Assembly (NCBI GenBank): GCA_963717725.1
Contig: CAVQWS010000003.1
Coordinates: 124,001 to 188,000, forward strand
Origin: AC-32 sp963717725
GTDB lineage: Bacteria > Actinomycetota > Thermoleophilia > Gaiellales > Gaiellaceae
Reading direction: 5' to 3'
Length of the DNA: 64,000 bases
Shown here: positions 7,587-15,753 of the stretch, in pieces
How the letters are laid out: each line of letters begins with the position of its first letter
Position numbering within the stretch: the stretch's first letter is position 1
Program-made: the position numbers and the translations under genes
The notes under the pieces: model-generated
Database searches by the model: none
The model's input: the letters and a program-made list of their open reading frames with translations, nothing else
What the model was told of the DNA's origin: nothing

Positions 7587-8306
7587 TCAGGCGGTGCTGA
7601 GAGCCTCCTCGTAGTCGGCGATCAGCCGGTAGCCGACACCCCAGACGTTGAGCACGCAGTCCGCCGCACCGGCTCGCGCGAGCTTGCGGCGCAGGCGCGA
7701 GGCGTGCGAGTCGAGCGTGCGCGTGCGGCCGAGCGACCGGAAACCCCAGACCTCGCGCAGCAGCTCCTCTTTCGTGAAGACGCGCGTGGGCTGCGTGGCG
7801 AGCTTGACCAGCAGCTCGTACTCCTTCGCCGAAAGGGCGACCGTCAGGCCGTGCACGGTCACGCGTCGAGCGGCGCGATCGACCGCCAGCGGGCCGGCGG
7901 CGAGCCGCTCGCGGATCCCGGGCTGCGTGCGGCGCAGGACGGCGTGGATCCTGGCCACGAGCTCCTCGTAGTGGAAGGGGCGCGGCACGAAGTCGTCGCA
8001 GCCGCGCTCGAAGGCGTGCACGCGGTCGACCGCGTCGGCGCGGGCCTCGCCGAGCACGATCACTGGCACGTCGCGGTCCCAGGAACGGCCCGGCTCGCCC
8101 TCGCGCAGGACGCGGCAGACCTCGAGCGCCGGCGCGTCCGGGAGGCCGCCGACGAGCACGAGGTCTGGCCGCTCGCGCTCGACTAGCTCGAGCGCCTCGC
8201 GCCCGGCGTCCGCACCGAGCACCGCGAAGCCGTCGCTCGCCAGGTGCCGCGCGAGGAACTCCCGTGTTCCCGGCTCGGCCTCCGCGAGGAGCAGCGCCTG
8301 CGACAT
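7587..8306 (-). CDS. OmpR-family response regulator with degenerate receiver domain
   Basis: 239 residues: an N-terminal receiver-like domain (1-120) and a C-terminal winged helix (about 140-235) with LSAKEYELLVKLATQPTRVFTKEELLREVWG and the SHASRLRRKL recognition helix. The receiver lacks the residues needed for phosphotransfer. The phospho-acceptor aspartate site reads DLVLVGGLPD, the acidic pair reads AE (LLLAEAEP), the threonine site reads VLGEA and the lysine site is arginine (PRPF). No histidine kinase is adjacent. It probably works by phosphorylation-independent dimerisation or ligand binding (inference). The ATG at 8306 is 6 nt from a TAGCTT -10. Confidence 0.9.
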   Translation of the reverse strand: MSQALLLAEAEPGTREFLARHLASDGFAVLGADAGREALELVERERPDLVLVGGLPDAPALEVCRVLREGEPGRSWDRDVPVIVLGEARADAVDRVHAFERGCDDFVPRPFHYEELVARIHAVLRRTQPGIRERLAAGPLAVDRAARRVTVHGLTVALSAKEYELLVKLATQPTRVFTKEELLREVWGFRSLGRTRTLDSHASRLRRKLARAGAADCVLNVWGVGYRLIADYEEALSTA

Positions 8307-8312
8307 GAGCCG

Positions 8313-8318
8313 AAGCTA
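8313..8318 (-). promoter_or_regulatory. -10 hexamer, leaderless start of the atypical response regulator
   Basis: TAGCTT, 6 nt, ATG. Confidence 0.6.
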
Positions 8319-8374
8319 TCCGCGGCTGCACGGCCGCGCCAGATGTCCTTTCGCGCGGAAGTGCGACGAGCTTT

Positions 8375-10045
8375 CTACAACCGTCCGGAGCGGAGCACGC
8401 CCCAGAGCAGCCACAGCCCGAGGATCGCGGAGAGCACGAAGCCGACGAACGAGAGGAAGTTCACGCCGGCGATCTGCGGGCCCTTGGTCGAGAAGATCCC
8501 GATCAGGCTCGAGCCGATCAGGCCGCCGACCGTGACCAGCGCGATCACGAGGCGGTTGAAGGCGACGTCGAGCTTGCGCATGAACTCGTCCAAGCCTTTG
8601 TGCACGAAGCCGACCTCGATCTGGCCGTCGCGGAACTCCTCAAGAACATCGTGCACCTGGTACGGCAGATCGCGCGCGATCCGCGCCAGCTCGATCCCCT
8701 CCGAGCGCGCCCGCTTCAGCACGCGCTGCGGCGTGTAGCGCTCCAGCATGAGCCCCCGCGCATACGGCCTGGCCACCTCGAAGACGTTGAAGTCCGGGTA
8801 GAGGTCGACGCCGACCGACCCGAGTGTTGCAATCGCTTTGTCGAGCATCACGAAGCGCGCCGGCAAGCGGAGGTTGAGCCGATAGATCAGCTGGAAGGCC
8901 TCGCGGATCACCTGTAGCGGGTCGATCTCGGCGAGGCTGGCGCCGTAGTAGCGCGCGTACATCTCGCGCAGCTCGGCTACGAACTCGTCCTCGCGTTCCT
9001 TCGGGTACCGGACGCCGAGCTCGGCCAGCCGGCGCGGCAAGGCGTCGATGCGCTCGCTCGCGGCGTCGATGAAGAGCCGGGTCAGCTTCGACATGTCCTC
9101 GTCGGTGAGCTTCCCGACCTGGCCGAAGTCGACGATCCCAATGTGCTCCGCGTCGCCGACCACGAAGATGTTGGCCGGGTGCGGGTCGCCGTGGAAGAAG
9201 CCGTGGCGGAAGATCATCGTCATCCACGTCTCGGCCATCAGGTAGGCGAGGCGGCGGCGCTCCTCCATCTCCCACGCGTCGAGCGGGAGGTCGGCGAGCT
9301 GGATGCCCTCGATCAGCTCGAGCGTCAGCACGCGCGTGCGCGTGTAGCTCCAGTAGACGCGCGGGATGTGGACGTGCGGGTGGCCCGAGAAGCGGTGGTG
9401 GAAGGCCTCGGCGTTGCGGGCCTCGAGGCGGTAGTCGAGCTCCTGCCGGATCGAGCGCGCGAACTCGTCGACGAGCTGGCGCGGGTCGATGAATTCGAGC
9501 GCGCGCACACGCTCGCGGATCAAGCGGGCGGCCTGGTAGAGCAGCGCCAGGTCGGCTTCGATCTGCCTCGGTGCGTTCGGGCGCTGGACCTTGACGGCGA
9601 CGCGCCGGCCAGTTGGCAGCGTGGCCCTGTGCACCTGGCCGATCGAGGCGGCCGCGATCGGGGTCGGGTCGAAGTCGGTGAAGAGCTGTTCGACGCTTAG
9701 CTCGAGGTCCTCGCGGATCACGCGCTCGACGTCCTCGTACGGGACCGGGCGGACGTCGTCCTGGAGCTTCTGCAGCTCGACCACGATGTCCGGCGGGACG
9801 ACGTCCGGACGGGTCGAGAGGAGCTGGCCGAACTTGACGAAGGTCGGGCCGAGCTCGTCGAGCATCTCGCGCAGGTGCCGGCCGCGCTCGGAGGGGCTGG
9901 TCGCGGCGGCGCTCAGCTTCGGGCGGCCCGGCAGCAGGTCGGTCAGGCGGTGGGTCTCGAAGAAGTAGCCGAAGCCGTGCCTGACCGCGACCTGGGCGAT
10001 CTCGGAGATCCGGCCGAGGTTCCTGCGGCTGGCCGTGCTCGCCAT
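8375..10045 (-). CDS. ABC1/UbiB-family atypical kinase
   Basis: 556-residue member of the AarF/UbiB/ADCK family of protein-kinase-like ATPases linked to quinone and lipid metabolism. The family KxGQ motif (FVKFGQLLSTRPD, about residue 72), the alanine-rich loop (PIAAASIGQVH), the VAIK-like lysine (RVAVKVQRP), HGDPHPANIF and the metal-binding DFG are all present. Two hydrophobic segments at the C-terminus (about 500-550) are expected to anchor it in the membrane. A ubiquinone or menaquinone role cannot be fixed from sequence. It starts with ATG, 6 nt after a CACACT -10. Confidence 0.92.
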   Translation of the reverse strand: MASTASRRNLGRISEIAQVAVRHGFGYFFETHRLTDLLPGRPKLSAAATSPSERGRHLREMLDELGPTFVKFGQLLSTRPDVVPPDIVVELQKLQDDVRPVPYEDVERVIREDLELSVEQLFTDFDPTPIAAASIGQVHRATLPTGRRVAVKVQRPNAPRQIEADLALLYQAARLIRERVRALEFIDPRQLVDEFARSIRQELDYRLEARNAEAFHHRFSGHPHVHIPRVYWSYTRTRVLTLELIEGIQLADLPLDAWEMEERRRLAYLMAETWMTMIFRHGFFHGDPHPANIFVVGDAEHIGIVDFGQVGKLTDEDMSKLTRLFIDAASERIDALPRRLAELGVRYPKEREDEFVAELREMYARYYGASLAEIDPLQVIREAFQLIYRLNLRLPARFVMLDKAIATLGSVGVDLYPDFNVFEVARPYARGLMLERYTPQRVLKRARSEGIELARIARDLPYQVHDVLEEFRDGQIEVGFVHKGLDEFMRKLDVAFNRLVIALVTVGGLIGSSLIGIFSTKGPQIAGVNFLSFVGFVLSAILGLWLLWGVLRSGRL

Positions 10046-10051
10046 GCGTTC

Positions 10052-10057
10052 AGTGTG
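10052..10057 (-). promoter_or_regulatory. -10 hexamer, leaderless start of the UbiB-family gene
   Basis: CACACT, 6 nt, ATG. The first base departs from TAnnnT. Confidence 0.45.
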
Positions 10058-10075
10058 ACACGCGCACCAGAGCCG

Positions 10076-10768
10076 CTACGGCGTCGGGTTGATGCCGCTG
10101 CGACGTGCGCCGTCAGGGAGCTCTTCGGGCAGGCCGGCGGCCGAAGCGGCGACCGCCAGGCGCCAGAGGCGGACGATCTCCTCGCCCACCCGCTCGCCAG
10201 CCGCCGCGTAGCCCTTCCGGTTGCGCGGCAGGTCGGCGACACTCAGCGGCTCGCCCCAGACGACCGAGCACACGCGCCGGTTCCACGGCCGCCAGCCGAA
10301 GGTATCGACCGCGCACGGGATCACGGGCGCGCCCTCCTGCATCGCGATCATCAGCCCGCCCGGGTGGAGCGGCCCCGGATGGCCGAACCGCTGCCGCGTG
10401 CCCTCGACGTGAACGCAGACCAGGTTGCCGTCGCGCACGAGCTCGCGAGCGCGCCGCACCGCCTCGCGGTCGCCCTCGCCGCGGCGAACGGCGAAGACGC
10501 CCAACCAGCTCAAGACCGATCCGAGTACCGGAATCTCGAACAGCTCGGCCTTCGCCAGGAAGTAGAGCGGCCGCGGCGAGAACGAGCCGATCAGCGGATG
10601 GTCGATCGCCGAGAAGTGGTTCGCAGCGACGACACCGCCGCCCTCGAGCGGAACCCGCTCGACGCCGTAGCCCGCGGCCGGCGCCAGGGTCACCGCCACG
10701 CGCGGCGCGATGCGGCGGCCGAACCACCACCCTCCTTCGACGCTGCGCAGCCAGCGGAGCGGGTTCAC
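10076..10768 (-). CDS. plsC: 1-acyl-sn-glycerol-3-phosphate acyltransferase (PlsC family)
   Basis: 230-residue membrane-associated acyltransferase that would make phosphatidic acid from lysophosphatidic acid. The catalytic HX4D motif reads NHFSAIDHP (about residues 51-59) and the glycerophosphate-binding motif reads EGTR (about 123). Block III IPCAVDTFG follows. Its start is a GTG overlapping the stop of the phasin-like gene by 4 nt (GTGA), so it is probably translated from the secDF operon. The last 30 residues are low-complexity. Acyl-chain specificity cannot be told. Confidence 0.9.
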   Translation of the reverse strand: MNPLRWLRSVEGGWWFGRRIAPRVAVTLAPAAGYGVERVPLEGGGVVAANHFSAIDHPLIGSFSPRPLYFLAKAELFEIPVLGSVLSWLGVFAVRRGEGDREAVRRARELVRDGNLVCVHVEGTRQRFGHPGPLHPGGLMIAMQEGAPVIPCAVDTFGWRPWNRRVCSVVWGEPLSVADLPRNRKGYAAAGERVGEEIVRLWRLAVAASAAGLPEELPDGARRSGINPTP

Positions 10769-11088
10769 GGCTCGAGCAGCCGCAGCCGGTGCTCGATCTG
10801 CGCGACCCGGAGCTCGAGCTCCTCGAGCTCGACCCGCGTGACGAGCCCGAGCTCGCGGAACAGCGCCGCCAGCCCCACCCCGGTCCGCTCGCCGATCCGG
10901 ACGCCTTCGCTGCGCCAGCGGCCGACCAGCTCCTCGATCAGCGCCCGCGCCTCCTCACGTCCGATGCCGCCGCGCGCGGACAGCTCCTCGGCGAGTGCAT
11001 CCGCCCGCTCGGCCGTCAGCGCCACCGCGCCGACACCGGCGAGCACGACCTTTTCCGCGAGGTCGCGAAGCTCAGCGGGAGCGGCCAT
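10765..11088 (-). CDS. Phasin-like helical protein
   Basis: 107-residue alpha-helical, charged protein: an N-terminal region LAEKVVLAGVGAVALTAERADALAEELSARGGIGREEARALIEELV and a C-terminal coiled coil ending ELELRVAQIEHRLRLLEP. This resembles PhaF/PhaI-type phasin family proteins found widely outside true PHA producers. No PHA synthase is in the window, so a granule role is unsupported. The ATG at 11088 has a GAGG Shine-Dalgarno 5 nt upstream and overlaps the 3' end of secF by 17 nt. The longer frame to 11166 is antisense-like and discarded. Confidence 0.7.
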   Translation of the reverse strand: MAAPAELRDLAEKVVLAGVGAVALTAERADALAEELSARGGIGREEARALIEELVGRWRSEGVRIGERTGVGLAALFRELGLVTRVELEELELRVAQIEHRLRLLEP

Positions 11089-12421
11089 GGGGCCTCGCGC
11101 GTCGCCGCTGCCGCCGGCGCTCGCGCTTCTCCGCGCTGGCTCCCGCCGGGCGGTCGGCCGCTCCAACAGGCGTGAGCTCGGGCGCAGGCTCGGCCGCGAG
11201 GGCTTCCTCGGATTCCTCGAGCGCGGCCGCGTCGCCGCTCGGCGACTCTTGGCCGATCCGGCGCGCGTATTCCGGCTCGCGCTCCTTCCAGATCGTCAGC
11301 AGCGGCGCGGCGATGAAGATCGACGAGTAGGCGCCGGAGAGGATCCCGACCATCAGCGCGAAGGCGAAGTCCTTCAGCGTCGCGCCGCCGAAGATCAGCA
11401 GCGAGAAGATCGGCAGCAGCGTGATCAGGGTCGTCGCCAGCGAGCGACGGATCGTCTCCCAGAGCGAGACGTTCGCGATCGTCGCGAACGGCGCCCGCCG
11501 CATCAGCGGGATGTTCTCCCGGATCCGGTCGAAGATGATGATCGTGTCGTAGATCGAGTAGCCGAGCACGGTCAGCACCGCGGCGACCGTCGAGTTGGAC
11601 ACCTCCCGCCCGAGCAGGGCATAGACGCCGACCGTGATCACGACGTCGTGCACCAGCGCGACGATCACCGGCCCCGCGAACTTGAAGTCGAACCGAACCG
11701 CGAGGTACAGGATGATCAGGAGCAGCGAGAAGAGGATCGCGATGATCGCCGAGCGGGCGATCTGTCTCCCGAAGCTCGCGGAGACGGTCTGGATCTGGAT
11801 CTTCGTGGTGTGGAACTGCTTCGCGACCGCGTCCTTGAGCGCGCTCGTCTCCGGCCCGTTGAGCGTCTGCAGGCGCAGCTGGAAGCTCTTGTACTCATCG
11901 CCGTTGACGCTCCTTCCGCGGCCCTGGACGACCGGTTCCTTGCCGAACTTGGTCGTCTGCTCGCGCACCGAGGACAACGAGGTCGGCTGCGGCGTCGTGA
12001 ACGAGACCTGCGTGCCGCCCTTGAAGTCGATCCCCAGGTTTAGGCCCTTGACGGCCAGCGCACCGATCGAGATCACGACGATCGCGCCGGAGATCGCGAA
12101 CCAGAGGTAGCGCTTGCGCATGAAGTCGATCTGCAGCCAGCGCCAGCTCTGCTCACCGCTCGCGCCCATGAAGCTCGGGTTCTCGAACCAGCGGAAGCCT
12201 GCGAGCAGTCCGAGCATCGCGCGCGTCGCCGCGACGGCGGTGATCAGCGAGATGACTGTGCCGATCATCAGCATCAGGGCGAAGCCCTTGACGCCGGCGG
12301 TGGCGACGGCGAACAGCACCAGCGCCGTGATCACGGTCACGACGTTCGCGTCGATGATCGTGTGGAAGCCCTTGGCGTAGCCGGCCTGGATCGCGGCGCG
12401 CACGGACTTGCCGGCGCGCAC
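11072..12421 (-). CDS. secF: Protein-export membrane protein SecF, with SecD C-terminal part (SecDF fusion, frameshifted)
   Basis: SecF acts with SecD to pull secreted proteins out of the SecYEG channel using the proton gradient. The first 90 residues of this frame (AIQAGYAKGFHTIIDANVVTV onward) are the last membrane helices of SecD. SecF proper begins near FMRKRYLWFAISG and includes the P1 head (IDFKGGTQVSF) and the transmembrane signature LSIYDTIIIFDRIRENIP-like segment near 11540. There is no stop or restart between the SecD and SecF parts, so the native gene appears to encode one SecDF polypeptide. The C-terminal tail is Ala/Glu- then Arg-rich. See the frameshift near 12525. Confidence 0.88.
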   Translation of the reverse strand: MRAGKSVRAAIQAGYAKGFHTIIDANVVTVITALVLFAVATAGVKGFALMLMIGTVISLITAVAATRAMLGLLAGFRWFENPSFMGASGEQSWRWLQIDFMRKRYLWFAISGAIVVISIGALAVKGLNLGIDFKGGTQVSFTTPQPTSLSSVREQTTKFGKEPVVQGRGRSVNGDEYKSFQLRLQTLNGPETSALKDAVAKQFHTTKIQIQTVSASFGRQIARSAIIAILFSLLLIILYLAVRFDFKFAGPVIVALVHDVVITVGVYALLGREVSNSTVAAVLTVLGYSIYDTIIIFDRIRENIPLMRRAPFATIANVSLWETIRRSLATTLITLLPIFSLLIFGGATLKDFAFALMVGILSGAYSSIFIAAPLLTIWKEREPEYARRIGQESPSGDAAALEESEEALAAEPAPELTPVGAADRPAGASAEKRERRRQRRRARPHGRSR

Positions 12422-13847
12422 TTCTTCCTTGATCCGTTCGAAGATGACGACGTTCGCGTCGGCCGCGACGCCGATCGTGAGGATCAGGCCGGCGAAGCCC
12501 GGCAGCGTCAGCGTGACGTTGAAGACGCAGGATCGCCGCGTAGAGGAAGGCCGCGTAGATGCCGAGGCCGACGACCGCGACGACGCCGAGGAAGCGGTAG
12601 AGCACGAGCAGGAAGGCCGCGACGACGAGCAGGCCGATCAGCGCGGCGAGCTTCGCCTCCTTGAGCGAGTCCTTGCCGAGGGTGGCCGAGACGTCGGTGC
12701 GCTCGATCTGCTCGAACTTGACGGGCAGCGCGCCGGTCTGCAGGACGAGGGCCAGGTCCTTCGCCTCGCCGATGCTCGAGATGTTCGAGATCTCTGCGCC
12801 CGTACCCGTCGGGTCGATCCCGTCCGGGTTCTGCTTGTAGTCGATATACGGCGTCGACTGGAGCTGGCCGTCGAGCACGATCGCGAAGTGCTGCGCGAAC
12901 TGCTGGATCGTGGCGGCGTCGCTGCCGGTCTGGCCGGCGGCCGCTGCGTCCGCCGCGCCGCGTTGCGCCTCCTTGCGCGTGATGTCGTGGAACTTGTCGG
13001 CGCCCTTGCCGGTGAAGCCGAGTCGCACGACGTTGCCCTGGCCCTGCGTGCTGATGTCAGCGGCGATGTCGGAGAGCTTCAGGTCCTCGCCGGTCGCCTC
13101 GGGGATGGGGTTCGTCGGGTTGTTCGGGTCGTACTTGAAGAGGTAGTAGACGGTCGGGGCGGTCGCGTCGACCTGTTGCACGCCTTGACAGCCTGTCGTC
13201 GCCTGGTCACAGCTGATCACGATCTGCTTGGGCGGCACCGCCAGCACCGTGAAGCCTTCCGGGACTTCGCCGTTCAACCTGCGGCCGCTTGGCAGCGTCG
13301 CGTTCAGCAGGCGCTCGCGCGTGGCTTCGGGCCCCGCTACTGGCTTCTTCTTTGCGTTGAAGAGGTAGTAGGACGACGCCCCCTTCTTGGTGTCGGCCTT
13401 CACCTTCGAGAGCAGGTCGTAGAGGCTGCCGTTGGCGATCGCGTGATGGGCGCCGTCGTTCGATGGCCCCACCGTGTCGACCTCGAAGTCGTAGAACTGC
13501 AGCTGCGCAGTCGTGCCGATGATCTGCGCGGCCTTGTTCACGTCGTGGACGCCGGCGAGCTGGATCACGATCTGGTCCTTGCCCTGCTTGCGGATCTCGG
13601 GCTCGGAGACACCGAGCTTGTCGATCCGGCTGCGCATGATCGAGACCGAGCGGTCCATGCAGGCCGAGTCGCAGGTCTTGCCGGGCGGCGGCACGGCCTT
13701 GAGGACGACTTCGAGGCCGCCCTGCAGGTCAAGGCCGAGGGTGACCTTCTTGTGCGCCGGCGAGCTCGGGAACGCGAGCAGCGCGACGCCGGCCAGAGCC
13801 GCGAGGATCAGGCCGACCAGGATCAGGTGGGAGCGCCGATTGCTCAT
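12153..13847 (-). CDS. secD: Protein-export membrane protein SecD, N-terminal part (SecDF fusion, frameshifted)
   Basis: The first membrane helix (about 8-26), LGLDLQGGLEVVLKA and the large periplasmic P1 domain with RIDKLGVSEPEI are all classical SecD. From about 12525 downward the frame turns into an Arg/Asp-rich nonsense tail, while the expected SecD sequence (FNVTLTLPGFAGLILTIG, then DANVVIFERIKEE) continues in the +1 frame. Removing one base in the run at 12521-12528 restores an uninterrupted SecDF. Authentic SecD coding here is therefore 12526-13847; the remainder is out of frame. The gene follows yajC in the same operon. Confidence 0.88.
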   Translation of the reverse strand: MSNRRSHLILVGLILAALAGVALLAFPSSPAHKKVTLGLDLQGGLEVVLKAVPPPGKTCDSACMDRSVSIMRSRIDKLGVSEPEIRKQGKDQIVIQLAGVHDVNKAAQIIGTTAQLQFYDFEVDTVGPSNDGAHHAIANGSLYDLLSKVKADTKKGASSYYLFNAKKKPVAGPEATRERLLNATLPSGRRLNGEVPEGFTVLAVPPKQIVISCDQATTGCQGVQQVDATAPTVYYLFKYDPNNPTNPIPEATGEDLKLSDIAADISTQGQGNVVRLGFTGKGADKFHDITRKEAQRGAADAAAAGQTGSDAATIQQFAQHFAIVLDGQLQSTPYIDYKQNPDGIDPTGTGAEISNISSIGEAKDLALVLQTGALPVKFEQIERTDVSATLGKDSLKEAKLAALIGLLVVAAFLLVLYRFLGVVAVVGLGIYAAFLYAAILRLQRHADAAGLRRPDPHDRRRGRRERRHLRTDQGRSARRQVRARRDPGRLRQGLPHDHRRERRDRDHGAGAVRRRHRRRQGLRPDADDRHSHLADHRRRGDARDARTARRLPLVREPELHGRER

Positions 13848-13862
13848 TCGAGCCGGGACAGA

Positions 13863-14183
13863 TTAGCTTTCACCGGGCGAGGGCGAGTCCTCCGCTTCCG
13901 CCTCGATTTCTTCCGGCTCCGGCTCGGTTTCCTCCGGTACGACCGCTGCAACGGCCCGCCGGTCGAGGCGGACGATCGTGCCCGGCGCGATCTCGAGCTG
14001 GACAACCTCGCCCTCGATCGCGCGAACGGTCCCGTAGACGCCGCCGGCGGTCAGGATCTCGTCACCGGCCGCGAGGTCGTCCTGCATCCTCGACGTCTCG
14101 ACCTGGCGGCGCTTCTGGGGCCGGATCAGGAACAGCCACAGGGCGCCGAACAGCACGATGATGATGATCAGGTAGCTGCCCAC
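13863..14183 (-). CDS. yajC: Preprotein translocase subunit YajC
   Basis: 106-residue single-pass membrane protein that associates with SecDF. It has an N-terminal helix (SYLIIIIVLFGALWLFLI), the family-typical RPQKRRQ basic stretch, and LAAGDEILTAGGVYGTVRAIEGEVVQLEIAPGT, the conserved YajC core. The C-terminal 25 residues are acidic low complexity. Its start lies 16 nt inside the end of tgt and it precedes secDF, the common bacterial order tgt-yajC-secD-secF. Confidence 0.95.
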   Translation of the reverse strand: MGSYLIIIIVLFGALWLFLIRPQKRRQVETSRMQDDLAAGDEILTAGGVYGTVRAIEGEVVQLEIAPGTIVRLDRRAVAAVVPEETEPEPEEIEAEAEDSPSPGES

Positions 14184-15301
14184 GTGGATGCCTCCTTGGG
14201 ACGCTGCAGACGGGCCAGCGCCTCCTCCTTGTAACTCGCCAGCCGACCCCGCTCGATCGCGTCGCGCGCGCCGGCGACGAGGTCGAGCACGAAGCGCAGA
14301 TTATGCAGGCTCAACAGCTGCATCCCCAGGATCTCCTGTTGGTTGAGCAGGTGCCTCACGTACGCGCGCGAGAACCGCGTGCACGCCGGGCAGGCGCAGC
14401 CCTCGTCGAGCGGGCGCGGGTCGCGGGCGTAGCGGGCGCCCTTCAGGTTGAGCTGGCCCTCCCAGGTCAGCGCGGAACCGGTGCGCGCATTGCGGGTCGG
14501 CAGCACGCAGTCGAACATGTCGATCCCGCGCTCGATCACTTCCAGGATGCCCACCGGATCGCCAATGCCCATGAAGTAGCGCGGGCGCTCCTGCGGGAGC
14601 AGCTCCGACGCCCACGCGGTCGTCTCCAGCATCTGCTCCTTCGACTCGCCGATCGCGAGGCCGCCGAGCGCGTGACCGTCGAAGCCGAGCTCTGCGATCT
14701 CCTCGACGCTGCGGCGGCGCAGCTCGGGATCCGAGCCGCCCTGGGCGATCCCGAACAGCAGCTGGCCCGGCGATCGCTCGGCCTGCTGTTGGCGCTTCGC
14801 CCAGAGCGTCGTGCGGCGGACTGCCTGCTCGAGCTCGCTGCGCGGGGCATCGGGCGGCGGGACGACGTCGAGGCACATGGCGATGTCGGAGCCGAGCTGC
14901 GCCTGGATGCGCGCCGCGAGCTCGGGCGTGAAGCGAGCCTCGTCGCCGTCGTAGACCGAGCGGAACGTGAGGCCGTCGTCGTCCTGGCGAAGAATCGTGT
15001 GCCGCAGCGAGAAGACCTGGAATCCGCCCGAGTCGGTGAGGATCGGCCCGTCCCAGGCCATGAAGCGGTGCAGCCCGCCGAGCTCGGCGATCAGGTCGGC
15101 GCCCGGGCGGAAGTGCAGGTGGTAGGTGTTGCAGAGCAGGATCTCCGCGCCGAGCCGGCGGAGCTCGTCGGGGTCGACCGCCTTGACCGTGCCCTTGGTG
15201 CCGACGGGCATGAACGCGGGCGTCCGCAGCTCGCCATGCGCCGTGCGCAGGACACCCGTGCGGGCGGCGCCGTCGGTTGCTCCCGGGGTGAACGCGCTCA
15301 C
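14168..15301 (-). CDS. tgt: tRNA-guanine transglycosylase
   Basis: Exchanges guanine 34 of GUN-anticodon tRNAs for the queuosine precursor preQ1. The catalytic and substrate-binding segments are present: LTDSGGFQVFSL (about 90-101), the GIAQGG and GGLAIGE loops, the nucleophile region DMFDCVLPTRNARTG (about 265) and the zinc site CACPAC...H near 305-335. 377 residues is full length. queA lies just upstream and queG at 34.9 kb. No preQ1 biosynthesis genes are in the window. Start GTG/ATG choice at 15301 gives a 4-nt overlap with the preceding small gene. Confidence 0.96.
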   Translation of the reverse strand: MSAFTPGATDGAARTGVLRTAHGELRTPAFMPVGTKGTVKAVDPDELRRLGAEILLCNTYHLHFRPGADLIAELGGLHRFMAWDGPILTDSGGFQVFSLRHTILRQDDDGLTFRSVYDGDEARFTPELAARIQAQLGSDIAMCLDVVPPPDAPRSELEQAVRRTTLWAKRQQQAERSPGQLLFGIAQGGSDPELRRRSVEEIAELGFDGHALGGLAIGESKEQMLETTAWASELLPQERPRYFMGIGDPVGILEVIERGIDMFDCVLPTRNARTGSALTWEGQLNLKGARYARDPRPLDEGCACPACTRFSRAYVRHLLNQQEILGMQLLSLHNLRFVLDLVAGARDAIERGRLASYKEEALARLQRPKEASTWAAT

Positions 15302-15594
15302 CAGTCACGCGTCCGGATCGCGTGATCGAACCAGTCGCCGATCTTGTCGGCGGCACGAGCGTCCTCTTCGGGGCACGGTTCGCTGCCGAGCGCGTCACGC
15401 CGGATGCGGCCGAGCTCCTCGGCGACGGCCGCGCGCGAAGCGCGACTCCCGAGCAGCGACGCGACGCGGAAGGCGTAGTTGTCGTACTCGCCCGGGGGTG
15501 TGCCGCCGATCGGATCCCAGCAGGCCCAGAGCACGAGCCGCAGCTCCCGCGTGCCGCGATCGCGCCAGAACTCCCGCCACTCGCGCGCGCTCAT
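15298..15594 (-). CDS. Small soluble protein, WDPIG/EYDNY type
   Basis: 98-residue acidic protein of unknown function. The core VLWACWDPIGGTPPGEYDNYAF, followed by a helix with LLGSRASRAAVAEELGRIRRDALG, resembles a widespread small-protein family in bacteria (DUF1871-like proteins) whose members carry WDPIG and a DEYD-type motif. No catalytic residues can be assigned. The ATG at 15594 is preferred; the ORF upstream to 15738 is low-complexity and has no start signal. It overlaps tgt by 4 nt and so is likely co-translated with it. Confidence 0.7.
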   Translation of the reverse strand: MSAREWREFWRDRGTRELRLVLWACWDPIGGTPPGEYDNYAFRVASLLGSRASRAAVAEELGRIRRDALGSEPCPEEDARAADKIGDWFDHAIRTRDW

Positions 15595-15624
15595 GGGGCT
15601 CGAAATCTCAGCCAAGAAGCACAC

Positions 15625-15644
15625 CCCCGCCCTGATGGGTGGGG
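15625..15644. repeat. GC-rich inverted repeat in the queA-downstream gap
   Basis: CCCC-G-CCC, loop TGAT, GGG-T-GGGG: a hairpin of 8 pairs including one G-U, between the queA stop and the next minus-strand gene. There is no clear T-tract on the minus strand, so terminator function is uncertain. I see nothing else in 15595-15753. Confidence 0.4.
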
Positions 15645-15753
15645 TTTGCGGTCCACCCTCGCTCCCGCTGCGAGCGTACCGGTCGAAGGCGCGCGTGTCT
15701 GTGCGTCGATCGCGCCGAAAGCGTGTCGGTTCGTCCACAGCTGTCGATCGTGC

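Noticed and set aside
11072..13847. Programmed ribosomal frameshifting in secDF
   Set aside because: No slippery heptamer or downstream structure is evident at 12521-12530, and three further indels occur in other genes, so an error explains it better.
9875..14234. Plus-strand frames 9875-12043 and 12408-14234, hundreds of codons long
   Set aside because: Antisense to plsC, secDF and yajC; no start signals and a composition typical of GC-rich shadow frames.
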